Shown one piece after another: positions 22,036-34,235 of a stretch of 64,000 nt of DNA (its first letter is position 1; every line of letters starts with the position of its first letter). Source of the DNA: Leptodactylus fallax (Eukaryota; Chordata; Amphibia; Anura; Leptodactylidae); contig CAMRHE010000330.1 in the NCBI GenBank assembly GCA_947044405.1, forward strand, positions 1,426,001 to 1,490,000, written 5' to 3'. Made by a program: the position numbers and the translations under genes. The notes below the pieces were generated by a model. That model was not told the DNA's origin, did no database searches, and saw only the letters and a program-made list of their open reading frames with translations.

Positions 22036-22552
22036 TTAAAGGGGTTATCCAGCTTCCAAAAAATATCTGCAAATACTGTACATCCACAGAAGTGCTAAAT
22101 ACTCACTGTTCCCTTGTGCACCCTTTGCTTGGCTTTATTTTACTTGCTGCTCCTTGTATCACTGTCATTTACATACAGTATATCTGTGGACAAACTACAT
22201 TTCCCATGATTCATCTGCCTGCTCTCACTCTGTGTACCACTCCCTTCTCCACTCTCCCCTGCAATGAAATCACAGGTAATAAACCACTCCCACATCTGAG
22301 GTCACATGGTGCTGTGATGTTTCATTTGCAAGCTCACTCCCCCCATGAGCAGAAAATACAGAGAATGAGAGAAGGCAGATGAATCATGGGAAATGTAGTT
22401 TGTCCACATATTCACTGCATGTAAATAACAGTGATACAAGGAGCAGCAAGTAAAATATATCCAAGCAAAGGCTGCATAAGGGAAGAGTGAGGATTTAGCA
22501 CTGCTGTGGATGTATTTGCAGATAATTTTTGGATACTGGATAACCCCTTTAA
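22036..22552. mobile_element. Long-palindrome TTAA MITE
   Basis: TTAAAGGGGTTATCCAG at the left and its close inverse GGATAACCCCTTTAA at the right. The arms are almost the entire element: AACTACATTTCCCATGATTC at about 22192 pairs with its complement at about 22378, and GCTGCTCCTTGTATCACTGT at about 22147 with its complement at about 22430. Transcripts would fold into a long hairpin. Confidence 0.9.
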
Positions 22553-22739
22553 GCCGAGATGAAAGGTAAAAAAGCAGTAGCCTGTAGGGTGCCAGAATGA
22601 GTTGCAACGGCTTCTGTATTCTGCATTTTCTAATACATCCATAATATAGTATCCAATGTAGCATGTCACAGTTCCTATTCTCATGGATTCTGTATGTATC
22701 TATAAAAGACTGTGACCTTGTCCCATTATATAAAATGAG

Positions 22740-23760
22740 AGGTGTATACTATAGTACAATTGTCCTCATTTAAAGGGGAACATCGGAAAAACTACAAAGA
22801 CTTGGAACTACTGCCAGTATTAGGGCGCTTTGTAGGCTTTACTGACTGATCTGTGGCCAATGACACAATAATTTAGCAAAAAAACAGAAATTCCATTGAG
22901 GTGCTTCATTAAAGTGACATGGAGGGAGCCTTTTATTTCCGCTGTACAAACACACTGGAACATCCAAACCAAGCATCAGAGACAAAATGTGCAGAGCTAG
23001 CAAATCTTCCGAATATACTTTACTGTGACGAATGGCTCCCTCGATACCAGAGCTGAATTTTTATAAGCAATCCAGATATATGAAGCATATTTAACCTTCA
23101 TTTATGTAAAAGATATTGCAATTTGCTTAGCCAGAAATATATTTCTCTGTGAAATAGACTTTCAACGTTAAGGTTTTCTTTCTTAAACCGGAACGTATTT
23201 CTTAAATGGCCGCGTTCCCTATCAGTCTCCGATATAACATATTATTACCATTTAAATAGTTTTTTGGGGGAAAGCGTTTCATTTTATTAGCCTTGGCTGG
23301 CGAAAGCAAGATTTACTTCACTTTCAAAAATCTGTCTAAAGATTTCTCTTGGTGAGGTCATGTGAAGGAGATTATTGAATAGGCCCTTTTCTCCTTGATA
23401 TGCCAAGGTGAATGACACAGCAGTCTCCACTCGCTTCTAGCTATTCTCTTGTGAGACAGATTGCTAAGCTTCTGCTTAGCTTTACATGATTTTGCATGCC
23501 AGTCTCTGGGCCATGGGATGAAAAATTACCTTTCTGCCAATATCAGAGCTGGGACACTTCTCTCCGCAGCCTCCACCAGATGGGCCTAATTAAACTATTA
23601 GCCAATGAACGACGGCTGATAGCTCCATTAGGAATCCTCCTGTGCTTAAATAAACAGCTCAGAATAAATAGATTTCCCAATTAGAGTGCCACGCACGTGT
23701 TTTATCTTCTAGTAGTGCCACATCTCTTAGCAACAGAAATGACTTGCTGTAACCGAACGT
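22740..23760. other. Repeat-poor block, candidate conserved noncoding DNA
   Basis: About 1 kb without recognisable repeats in an otherwise repeat-dense area. It contains homeodomain-like cores (CCTAATTAAACTATTAGCCA near 23585) and ATTTGCAT-like sequence near 23492. No open frame has coding character. Function is inference only. Confidence 0.3.
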
Positions 23761-24184
23761 ATGAGGAGATTTCCCGTCTAAGTCTCGGAATCTAGTGGTG
23801 ATGAGATATTATACGCATACTGTATAGCATCATATAAAATAACCTTGTTAGGCATATGGTTACTGCACCTCTAGACATTATATATATATAAACATTTTTT
23901 TTTAAAGTACTAATTCTTGCGATATGCACTATGGCCACTAAGCCTAATGATTGGCAGGTAATTGCCAATTTTGTAGGGGTTTTTCTTTGCAGTAGTCACT
24001 TCACTTGCATCAGAGACAATACAAATAGTATTACAATAGAAGATAACACCCTATAAATAGCACCACTTGACTCTCATCATTGGATCCACTACTGACTATA
24101 GATTATGTCTACTCTTCCTCCCTCTCTTATAGACCAGAATAAGTCAGCATCAGGCTGTGCTGTACAGCAGATCACTAAACAATG

Positions 24185-24594
24185 TTAAAGGAGTTGTCCA
24201 GGCTTAATATTTTTATGGCCTATCCTCGGGAAAGGCCATAATTATATGATTGATAGGGGGCTAACACCTGGTCACCGAACCGATCATCCGTACAGAGTAG
24301 CTTCCAACGCCTGCCCAGTACACAATACGCAAGAAGCAGAAAGCTCTGTTCATTGTCTAGCAGCCCAGTGCTTTCACTACATTTCAGCTCCCATTGAAGC
24401 CAGCGTGAGCTGACCTGCAGTGAAGGTGCTAGGCTGCTATACAGTGGACGGAGCTTTCTGCTTCCAGACCATATTGTTTACAGGATGGGCTCTGTACTGC
24501 TGATAGGTCTGCGGGCTGGGTGTAGGCCCCTATTAATTATATATTTTTCCTGAGGATAGGCCATAAAAAAATTAAGTCCGGACGACCCCTTTAA
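24185..24594. mobile_element. TTAA foldback MITE
   Basis: TTAAAGGAGTTGTCCAGGCT at the left and the inverse CCGGACGACCCCTTTAA at the right. The inner arm motif ATGGCCTATCCTCGGGA pairs with TCCTGAGGATAGGCCAT near 24548. It resembles the 20365-20738 family in its inner part. Confidence 0.88.
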
Positions 24595-24768
24595 CATAGA
24601 GGAGAATCTCAGACAACATGGAACCCTCAATAATCATGTCCAGAATATAGAATTAAAAAACAGCTTCATAAAAGTGATATATTTCGCTATCTTGTTTTAA
24701 TAGGTAAAAAAAAAAATGGTGATACATTCCTTTTGAACTTTGCTACATCTCTCATGTATATGGCCAGC

Positions 24769-25183
24769 TTAAAGGGGTTATTTATCCTCTATGCATAGAA
24801 TAGAAGATAAATACCTGATCAGTGGGATTCTCACTGCTGAGACCCCCACAATCCCGAGAATACCCCCCACACCCACACAGCACACTCAGCCTGACTGCAG
24901 CCAGGCTGAATGTAGTTGTGACTGGTGGTGGACGGAAATAGCAGAGATAGCCGAGTACTATACTTTGGCTATCACACGACAGTGGCTATCCCACTAAAGT
25001 AAATGGGAGTGCCGTCCACCACTAATCACGCCTACATTGAGCTTGGCTGTGGTCAGGTTGAATGTGCAGCAAGGGGAAAGGACTCCCTCCTTCTCGGGAT
25101 AGTGAGGGTCTCAGCAGGTAGACTTCCACTGATCAGGTATATCCTATGGCATAATCTCTATTCTTATGGCATAACCCCTTTAA
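24769..25183. mobile_element. TTAA foldback MITE
   Basis: TTAAAGGGGTTATTTATCCT at the left, inverse ATGGCATAACCCCTTTAA at the right. The inner CTGATCAGTGG and its inverse CCACTGATCAG also pair. The two open frames inside are palindrome by-products. Confidence 0.85.
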
Positions 25184-25218
25184 TAGTTTATAGTATAGAC
25201 GAACCAAACATTGTGGTC

Positions 25219-25357
25219 TAAGCCTCATACACACGACCAACTGTACAGACCAAAGCTCTTCCATTCTGTTCCGATATTTTATAGAATCTGCTCTATAAAT
25301 GTAGGAACGGAGCATCAAAACTGCACTTGGCCTGCTCAGTCGTGTGCATGAGGTCTA
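25219..25357. mobile_element. Small foldback repeat (CCTCATRCACACGAC ends)
   Basis: TAAGCCTCATACACACGAC at the left pairs with GTCGTGTGCATGAGGTCTA at the right. It is about 140 bp with no coding capacity. A worn relative may lie at about 58848-58920. Confidence 0.6.
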
Positions 25358-26290
25358 ACTAACAACTTTAAAGATGCAAATTTTGCAAGACAATTATTTT
25401 TTCCAGCTTTTATTATAACATCCATCAAGTCATTATATTATGAAAATTATCATGCATTTATTCTCCTGTTTAACAGAAACCAAATATTTCTGACACCCTT
25501 AGCAGAATAACAAGGAAAACCCTTAGTACTTCTCATTTAATTAACACTATTATTGTGTGACTTTTTCTGCCTGTAGACTTTCATTGACACATGAAGCTTG
25601 TGTTACTGTTTCTTCCACAGTTTTGATGTGTCAATTAAATAAAACAATGCGTTCCTCTTAGCACAGCAAAGTAACCCACCAAGACTCTATTATTCTTCTT
25701 TATTACAATTGCCAGTCCTATTGGCTTGGTGCTGTTGACTAACCTGCCTACAGTAATTATAGTAGATAGGCTGAGCTATAATGCATAGAGTAAGCGTATT
25801 TGACTCAATATATAGTTATATGTCTTAGGTTGAATTAATCAGTTTAGTGTCAATGAAGAATAATCCCTTTTTTGCCATATGCCCTGAGCCAAACATACTA
25901 AATGTGCCCAATCAATGCGTTATTCTTCCAGGTACTCAAACTATCAGTGTTATTTCTGTTCCCGGGTGCTAGGATTGTATGCAATACTCCAGGAGCTCAC
26001 TGTATTAATTGGTTTCTATCTGCATTGAGAAAAAAATGTGACCTGAGGATATAGGACATGTAAAACAAGGTCTGAGATATTATCTGTGGGTCTCTTGGGG
26101 GCAATATCATTCCACTTCTAATTATTGGACTTCCCAAGAATACAGTTTGCATGATAGCTTGTAAGAATTGCATGATGTCGAGAGCTGCTGGTAAGAAACT
26201 GGGGCAGGTTCAAGGCTCTCTGTAATATAAGAGGGAAGTACGTTCTGGGTATTTTAATTGATGGCATTTACAGTGTGAACTTTGCTCAAG
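25358..26290. other. Unassigned, gene-free DNA
   Basis: AT-rich sequence with no gene or clear repeat. Confidence 0.45.
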
Positions 26291-26666
26291 TGTAAAGGGA
26301 ATCTACCACCTCCTCCAACTGTGTTCAACTGTCCACAACATGTTACAGAGCACATTATACAAATATCCATCATATCTTTGTTGTGTATGTTACTTTTCTA
26401 GATTTAAGGAAAAACAGCTTTGAAGTTTCAAGAAAAGGAGGCAGTTGGTGCACTGGGGGCGGACCTTCAGCTCTTGTCACTCAGATCCCTACTATCTTCA
26501 GTCTGTACCACCCAGTGCAGTGGGAGTTGATCCATCCACTGCTATGACATTACTCATCCTATTTGAGCATCAAGAGCAGTGCTCCTAGAGCTGAAGGCCC
26601 GCCCCCAGTGCACCAACTGCCTCATGTGCATACGATTTCAAAGTTGTTTTCTCCACATTGGTCTGA
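26291..26666. mobile_element. TTAA-type foldback MITE, right end lost
   Basis: Starts TGTAAAGGGAATCTACCACC. The arms pair through GGCAGTTGGTGCACTGGG (about 26450) and CCCAGTGCACCAACTGCC (about 26605). The right terminus is missing where the next TTAA element begins, so the later insertion or a deletion removed it. Confidence 0.65.
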
Positions 26667-27165
26667 TTAAAGAGGACTTTTCATGTCCTTATGCATATGT
26701 GGTTTTATACATTGCTAGAAAGCTTTCCCGGTATGTGCCCCAGGGCTGGAGATTTCAGTGCCGTTAATTTCGGCACCGATATCTCCCCACTGTCAGAAGG
26801 GCGTTCCTAACAGTCTAACGTCATTGCTGAGCTCCCCCCCCGACTGTACTCGTCCATAGCCCTGTACTGGGGGGGGAGGGGGCGTTCCTTAAAGCCTGGT
26901 GATGACACCAAGCTGTAACGAACATCCCTCCAGTACAAGTCTATGGATGAGTAATGTCAGGAGGGGGCATTCCTCACAGCTCAGCGATGACGCTAAACTG
27001 TTAGAAACGCCCTTCTGACAGTGGGCAGAGATCGGTGCCGAAACTAACGGCACCGATATCTCCAGTCCCAGGGCACATAACGGGAAAGCTGGATTCAGCG
27101 TGCCATTGGCTTTCTAGCAGTGTATAAAACTGCATGTGCCTGAGGATATGAAAGGTCCTCTTTAA
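26667..27165. mobile_element. TTAA foldback MITE (AGAGGACCTTTCA family), complete
   Basis: TTAA at 26667-26670 and 27162-27165. The left AGAGGACTTTTCATGTCC pairs with the right GATATGAAAGGTCCTCT. The arms hold repeated GGGCGTTCCT motifs in both directions and GGCACCGATATCTCC at both sides. This is the most complete copy; 14998-15370 is a truncated one. Confidence 0.88.
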
Positions 27166-27189
27166 AGTCAATGATTTTATTACAGCAAT

Positions 27190-27500
27190 AAGGTTGTGTT
27201 TACATTGTGCTTTTAACCATTTTTCGATTTTCCTTTTTGACTCAAACCTTTCAATAGCTAAAACTTCTTTATTTTTCTATTCACAGAACTGTATGAGTAC
27301 TTATTTTTTGCAGGACAAATTGTACTTTGTAATGGTACCATTTAATGCAATGTACTGGAAAGCTGGAAAAAAAATCTGAATGGGAATTGGAGAAATACTG
27401 CATTTCTGCAACTGTGCAGCCAAAATAACATATCACCTGTACTCTATGGTTTGGTACCCATTTCTGGGGACACCAAATATATATATACTGTTTTATGTTT
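27190..27500. repeat. Probable old dispersed repeat
   Basis: It contains CTGTATGAGTACTTATTTTTTGC, GACAAATTGTACTTTGTA and GGTACCATTT in sequence, an order I recall as a common interspersed repeat of amphibian genomes. No second copy lies in this window, so the call rests on recall. Confidence 0.35.
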
Positions 27501-27770
27501 AAACCTTTAAAAAATCCACTACTGTAATTTTTAGACCTCCTAAGGCGTCTTGAACCCCACAGGGTCTGATCATAAATTCAGTGCATTGCAATGCTAATTT
27601 ATTGCCATGCATTATAAAATAGCACTGCTTCTATGATAGGTTGCATAGAGCAGCCTGTAAAAGAATACATAGAATGACAAGCCTGGGAGCCTTCAATATA
27701 CAACTTTTCATTATACAAACAATAACATTAGTCTCTCAATATTGGTCTGAAAAAGTCCAACCCCTTTAAG

Positions 27771-28150
27771 GGCCCTGGTGCAGAAGTCCAGCTTGTGCCC
27801 CCTCATAGCAATTTTCTCCCCTTTTGTGCTACAACTTCCCCCACAGAATCCATCCTTGGCTATATTCTGACCAGTTGCTGTATTTGGCATGAAAAGGTTA
27901 ATATTCTCTTTTTTGACAGTGGAAGGCTATGAGTCATAAATCTTCTCACTCCAGTTTACCAGAGGACAGGGGTATTGTACAATGCACAAACTGTCAGCCA
28001 TCAAAAGGATTCAGAAAAGTGATCAAAGAAGTTTAATCAGTCCATAGGTCACCCTCAATCAGGTGAGAGGTGAGGGAGACCTATGGACTTCCAGCCTTAT
28101 GGACCCAATGGCAGATAAGATCACTGTGAACCTTGTAAATTATGCCAGTG
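27771..28150 (+). mobile_element. 5'-truncated hAT-type element, related to 47365-48450
   Basis: It shares with 47365-48450 the stretches GACAGTGGAAGGCTATGA, CTGTCAGCCATCAAA and the right end TTATGCCAGTG. The left terminus is replaced by the right end of a TTAA MITE (CAACCCCTTTAA at 27759-27769). There is no transposase. Confidence 0.65.
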
Positions 28151-29687
28151 CTTATGGGACTCCTAAGGCTTCTGGGCCTGGGTGCGATTGCAACCACTCA
28201 AGTTAGGCCTCTGCTTGGTTCTTTGTATTCTCTCAGCTTTCAAATGACACCAGGGGCACTTATACAGGCGGCATAAAACCGATGAGACAGCTATTTGAAT
28301 TGACGCTCCCCCTTTGATAAATACTATATCTGTATATACTGGCAATACGGAAGGTTCTCCCTACGCAAAAGTAAAAAAAAGTGAAGCAACAGCTACACTT
28401 TAAGGATACTTTCACACTAGTATTGTTATATCTGGTGTTCTGATCTGTCAATATCAACACAATGGACATTAAAAGTACTAACAGCAATTCCAGAGTGACA
28501 GTCTTCAACTATAACAATGTTAATACATTGACTTTGTGGGGTTCATATGAAAAAAAAAAAAAAAGAAGTCAAGATGCGACTTTGTTTTCTCAGTTGAGGG
28601 GCAATGTTACATTGGGATCAATGTAAAATTTTATTTGCTTTTGCAGCTGCTGATTGACATTGTGCTTAGTGTACTTTTTATTTTATTCTTATGCAAATTA
28701 GCTGAAAAGGGCTTTAGGAGTGTTTGTTATCCAGATAAACGCCCCTGACTACAGACAAAGTGTGACAAAGTGGAAGAGGTCACTCAAGCAATGGGGGTGG
28801 AGCTGACTGGCAGTTAGGGGCGGTTCTCTAGAGCAGAGAGTGAAGCCCCGGCAGGAGAAGAAAAGAGCCTAAAGCCTTTTTTAAAATAATTTGCTTAAGA
28901 ATAAAACACCGCCCTACAAGGCACTGTCATTAGTTTGATACTGATTTTCCTGCTGATAGACTCCCTTTTATTCCATTCAGTGTGTGCGTAATAATACTTC
29001 CCAACTATCACAATGTAAATGGTCACTAACCTTTAAGACATTTTAGTCTCATTTCATACAGCATGTAATTCTGGGCCAAAATGTAATGCACTCTAATTAA
29101 AAAGGTGGCTACTTCTGCCTGAAAAACCTCTCTAATGTTCCAGCCCCTAGGTGTCTCCATTCTATCTAATTTACTGTTCACTCTTTAGTTACAAAGGAAC
29201 TCCATCCCTAGATCCATTCTTTTCCATCTTGCTTATCCCAGTGAGGGTAGGGGGCCATCCTTTTCTCTCTTCACACAGTGAATGGAGGGGAGAGGGGGTG
29301 ATTCTGCTCACAGCCTGCATAGACATGTCTGCAAACTGTTGCTGGGTGCAAAAGACTGAAAATCCTACAAATCTCACAGATTACAATGTAAGAAATATCT
29401 TCTATGTACTTGTATCTACTTCTGGCTCCTTGTATAACTACAGATGGGATATTATTGGCAGATAGCAAATAGCTTTACTGACTGTGCTCAGAGATTATAT
29501 CTGTGCGTTATCTGCTTGGCTCTATGTATTTGCCCTGTATTTACAGTCCAGTGTTCCTGGATCTCCTATATTATGGTCACTTGGGCTTTTCTCAGGTATT
29601 TGTTTGCAATTGTATAGTTACTCTTGGCAGTATGTCAGCACAATATTAGTAATCGGTGGTGGGTGGTGGTCAAACTGCTCTTTATTG
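28151..29687. other. Mostly unassigned, gene-free DNA
   Basis: No gene. A decayed TTAA MITE end (GATAGACTCCCTTTTATTCC) lies at about 28956-28975, and a 15-base A tract is at 28550-28564. Confidence 0.4.
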
Positions 29688-29913
29688 TACAGGGTGGGCC
29701 ATAAGCATGGATACACCAAAGTAAAGTTGAATCCAAAATGACGGCTTTGCAGATGGCCGCCATGGACGTCACCCGGCCTCAAATATTTCCCCCCTCCCAT
29801 GTACTAATATGCCACAAATGGTAAGGTGATATCAGCAACCACTACCATTTTATCTGGGTGTATCCATACTTATGGCCCACCCGGATGTATCCATACTTAT
29901 GGCCCACCCTGTA
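29688..29913. mobile_element. Mariner-type MITE with duplicated right terminus
   Basis: Left end TACAGGGTGGGCCATAAGC, right end its inverse, both at TA. The right terminal segment GGTGTATCCATACTTATGGC is present twice in tandem (about 29857-29883 and 29886-29911), which is not seen on the left. The 226-bp element has no coding capacity. Confidence 0.85.
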
Positions 29914-30744
29914 TATGCCCCTTGGCTGAGAGACAAAATGTAAACTGTGTTTGAGTCATAATGTGAATATTAGCAGCAGAAAAACGATTAGCACATCATG
30001 TATGAAGGCTTATACAGTTATAGAACAGACTGCCCAGCAAGAACCTGCACATATTTTTGACCCTTTAAAAATAAGACACAGCCTCATTTACAATATCTGA
30101 AAAAGCATCGGTTTGGTTCAGTAAATGCTATTCACTAACATTACACATTTGCACTAAATGTCAGACAAATGCACCTGATAAATGTGACTATAAAGGTTTT
30201 TTTTTTTTGTTTTTTTTTTTAATGGACAAACCCTCCTTTATTATGTGCCTGGGTTCTTTTCCAATGCACTGCGGTCAATGCAGCTTTCAATGGAAATTCT
30301 TGTATAGCTAATACTTGTTCTGGCACTTTCACTCCTTAGTTTGTGCCAGCCTAAACTGACATTTAGAGGTCTGATGTGCATGTCCAGCTTTCCTTATGGA
30401 AGCCAAATTTTCAGTGGCAATGAATGGGGGATCCTAGGAGAGAAGCCATCATAAAGCTGTCAAGAAAGTAAAAAAAAATCTTGTCCCGAGCGTCGTGTAC
30501 TCAGGCCCTGGTACCTCAAGGGGCCCCAAAGACACCAGTATTATAAATGACACATGGCAAATGGATAGCCGTCTTACAGATTGCCATGTAGCCCAGGAGC
30601 GTCAAATTACTTCTTTGACTTGTCCTTTTATTTAAAGTTCCTTAGGTTGGATTCACACACTGCGGTTAAGCTGCCATTTACCCTTTTTTGAAGGCAAACT
30701 GTAGCCTTCTACTTGTAATGGGATAGGTTTCTGGATTATTTTAA
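29914..30744. other. Unassigned, gene-free DNA
   Basis: Contains a poly(T) tract at about 30198-30220. No gene is visible. Confidence 0.4.
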
Positions 30745-31050
30745 AGCAGTTTTAAGGGTTAAAATGATTGATGCCCTATCCTAAGAAGGGTCTGACAGCT
30801 GGCACTCCCAGCTGATGCACAGATAATGGAGCAGGAACCAGACAGCTCTCTTCTAAGAGTAGTGGTGAAACTGTTACTGCAGCTTACAGTAGCTGCCATT
30901 CAAGTAAATAGGAGCCGTTCTGCAGTACCCTGCTCTGGCCTCTACACAGAGGGTGGAGCTATCTGCTTCCTGCTCCATTCTCTGCTTGTCTGCTGCTGAC
31001 AATCGGTAAGGGTGCTAGATGTCAAACCTGACCGAGCTGATATTGATGAC
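30745..31050. repeat. Decayed foldback MITE, relative of 20365-20738
   Basis: GATTGATGCCCTATCC at the left pairs with GATATTGATGACC near 31038. The interior has ATAATGGAGCAGGA pairing with TCCTGCTCCATTCTC, and GTAAATAGGAGC. The TTAA ends are not preserved. Confidence 0.6.
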
Positions 31051-31233
31051 CTAAACAATGTCTGCACAGAGTCTGTATTTGGTTATTACAGCAAACACTG
31101 TACAATAATCTGACACAAAAAAAAAAAAACATCCTTCTATAGTATAGCAGCTGAACAAAGCTGTTAAGGATATATCTGATACAAGTTTGCTGACTGTTTC
31201 CAGTATAGATTAAATGACATGTGTAAAATAATT

Positions 31234-31702
31234 TTAAAGGGAATCTGTCAGGGCAATTTGGGACACTAAACCAACCCCACGTCCATATGTTATAACGCAA
31301 TCCATGGCCGCATTAAAAATAAAAAAGCTTTATACTCCCCCCTGCCGCTGTACTCCCCGCGCCTACGCAGTTCTTCAATGAAGCCAGAGGAGTACACCTC
31401 GGCTTCAGTGCGCATGCCCTGTACCTCCAGCAATTGCGCAGTGAAGCCGGGGTGTCCATCTTTGGCTTCATTGAAGAACAGCGCAGGCGCCAGGAGGCGT
31501 GCCAACAAAGAATCTCATGAATAAGCCGGACTGTTCTCGTCAAACAGCGTTGATCAGACCCTTCTCTAAGTATAAAGGTTTTTTATTTTTAATGCACCTG
31601 CAGATTGCATTACAACAGGGTGATTTGGGACACTAAACCCCAGGTCTATAAGGACTTGTGGGTGGTTTAGTGTCCCAAATTGACCTGACAGATTTCCTTT
31701 AA
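31234..31702. mobile_element. TTAA foldback MITE (GGGAATCTGTCAGG family)
   Basis: TTAAAGGGAATCTGTCAGGG at the left and an inverse with three mismatches at the right. GGGACACTAAACC is present in both arms. GCCTACGCAGTTCTTCAATG at about 31361 pairs with the inverse near 31470. Open frames of about 70 codons inside are incidental. Confidence 0.9.
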
Positions 31703-31810
31703 AGTGGTTGGCCCATAAGAAACATATATCACCTCTCCACCGGATGAGTGATAAATGTATGATCGCTGCAGGTCCGATTGTTGAGACCCCATAAAGAATG
31801 GGGGTTCTGT
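31699..31810. repeat. Left end of another TTAA MITE
   Basis: TTAAAGTGGTTGGCCCATAA begins directly at the TTAA that ends the previous element. A matching right end is not found. Confidence 0.5.
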
Positions 31811-32659
31811 ATGGAGGTAATGCATGTGCACCTGCACTCCATCCAGCTGTTATGGTGGACACTGATGGAGATAACTGAGCACATTGCTCAGCTCTTTCCA
31901 TCAGTCCCATAGACTTTAGTGTGTGCATGCTTGACCACTGCTCCACTGAAATGGGCAACTATGAAAAACTACGAAAAACCTCTTTCTGCACCCTGACTAG
32001 TGTAGATTTCCATTCTAGCACACGGGAGTGTGCCACAATTATTAAGGGTCTGGGGTCTCTTGATAATTCATGTGCACCTCATGCCACGCAGGGACTTTAT
32101 TAAGACTGGTGTACAGGATGTCTTTCTTATTAAATTCCTCATGGCATGGATGGTTTAAGGGCAAGATTATGTTTAGTTCTATATACTATTAGCGGGAGTT
32201 AAATTATTAAGAGGTTGGAGTCTCTTGATAAATAAGGCATAGTTAGCGTTAATTTGGGACTTAATTAAGACTGACGTACATAACACCAGTCTTAATAAAT
32301 AGGACACAAAAAATTAAAGGTGACAAATTTTGAAACAAGGCAGTTTTGGAGCCCAATTTTTTGGAGCATTTATGCCCTGCATGACACTTTCCAAAAAAAG
32401 TGAGTGTAACAGGCACACAGCTTAGAGGAGGTGGCAGATTTACTATAGCTATAATAGCTAAAATTATAGCTCAAATCTACACCACCTCCTCACTAGCATA
32501 GTTTTGAGATTCCAGTAAACAGAAGACAGGAGATGAGCCTCATTTATTAAGAGGCATGAGTCTCTTAATAAATTAGGTGCATCTTATTCTAGCGCAGGGG
32601 AGATCAAGACCGGCATAGAAACTGGCAGTCTTGATAAATCTCCCCCAATATCTCTCCGA
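31811..32659. other. Gene-free DNA with dispersed repeat scraps
   Basis: Phrases such as GAGTCTCTTAATAAATTAGG (about 32550) and ATTAAGGGTCTGGGGTCTCT (about 32041) recur in degenerate form, followed by GATAAATCTCCCCC at 32633. They look like pieces of one old dispersed repeat, with relatives at about 39050-39095. Confidence 0.4.
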
Positions 32660-33200
32660 ACAATATTCAAGATTCCTATAAAAATATTTACTGCTAGCTA
32701 AATAGTTGTTCAGCAGCTTTAACCTCGAGTGCTCTGCAGTCATCGTACTACAAATGAAGTGAAGTCTCAGTTGTCAGCGTATCGTGTCATCATGGTAGAC
32801 AAGTGGGCCAAACACGCTCTTCGGAGATTCGCTCTGCAGACACTATGGTTCTGTTCAATTGAATTCACTCAAGTATTGGTTAACATAAACAGTGTGGAGA
32901 ATATGACATGTCAAATTAGCAGCTTTGCAAATCTCCTGTTAATTGTCAGCCTAATTAAAAAATTGCTAATTATAATGTTTATAACTTCAAATAACTGTTC
33001 AGCTATAAAACACTGGCTGTCAGGTGTAAACAGGGACTGAAGGGAAAAAATCAATCGACATCTGTTAATTTATCAGTGGCAGTACACTAAATTGAAAAAT
33101 GGATTGCCTAATGCACTGTAAATCTACGTTACGATAAAAGACCAATTCATTTGAACACCTGCTTTATAAATTGTAATGGGCAGTTTTACTGAGTTGCCCT
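32660..33200. other. Repeat-poor block, candidate conserved noncoding DNA
   Basis: No repeat match within the window. Clustered homeodomain-like cores: CCTAATTAAAAAATTGCTAA (about 32950) and TGTTAATTTATCAG (about 33062). It includes a 103-codon frame with no domain, which I treat as chance. Regulatory role is inference. Confidence 0.3.
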
Positions 33201-33984
33201 GGGGCTCCTTCTGCTGGATTTAACCACTTGTGTGTAGGTCCTTGCGCATTAAAGGGAATCTATTCTAGACAACTACTATTCTTATCTTTAGTCATACGTC
33301 ACGCGGCCCTTTTTCCATTTCATCTACCGGTCCTATCTGATTTGCTTCTTTAAAGGATTCTCAGATCACTGACATTTTGCAATTTCTCTTTCAGCCCTAC
33401 TTTCTACAGTTCTTCCTCAATAATAATCTAATTCTGCTTTTTTGAACACCTTTATTCTTTGTGATCTCCAATTTTATTTTATTAATATATTTTCAATTCC
33501 TCGAGTCTTTAACGGGGTTTCCAGAATTAGACAAAAGTTATTTATTTCCAAAAATATCTGGTATTGAAATTTCTGGTATTGAAATTTTTTCCAATTTATG
33601 GAAAATCCCTTTAATATTCACTAAACGGTAAATAAATTTGAATCAAACTTTGCAAAAAATCGATAGCACAAGCGAATATAAGAAACTTTGTAATATATCT
33701 TATCAGAGAAAAATGCTTCTTTTTCAACTTAGCAGGCTTTTTTTTTTTTTATCCTCCCCTCTGTTAATTGTTCACTCAATCTAAAGTCTCTCCTGAATCT
33801 GTCTTGGTCTCCCAAGACAGATAGTCAACCCACTGAAGTATCAAATTACAACTCTTCATGTAACTCTATAGAAAGAATTAGCCATAGAGCCTGCAGTTGA
33901 ATATAAAAGGCTGAAATAGGACTGATTTATCATGTCTTTTAAACCAGTTTTCTGTCGTACAAGGCATGATGCCGGATTACTTGC
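33201..33984. other. Unassigned, gene-free DNA
   Basis: Includes a short direct duplication, ATCTGGTATTGAAATTTCTGGTATTGAAATT-like, at 33558-33590 and a T tract near 33731. Confidence 0.4.
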
Positions 33985-34235
33985 AGATCAGTGAGGGACC
34001 AACTGGGACCCAAACTGATCAGGAGAATGGGGGACTTTCATGTTCATGTTCATGAACCGCTCCATTCATTTCAATGGGAGCATCATAGATAGCCGTGCAC
34101 TGTAGTACTTCAAGTATCTCTGGCACTCCCTTTGAAATGAATGGAGGGGTGTGTGCTGCCCGACCACCGCTCCATTCAGAACAGGGGACATTCTCCTGAT
34201 CAGAGGGGGTCTGAGCAGTCTCTATATTAGTTCAT
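33985..34235. repeat. Decayed foldback repeat
   Basis: CTGATCAGGAGAATG at about 34015 pairs with ACATTCTCCTGATCAG near 34190. CTCCATTCATTTCAATGGGAG at about 34060 and TTTGAAATGAATGGAG at about 34131 also pair. Ends are unclear. Confidence 0.55.
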
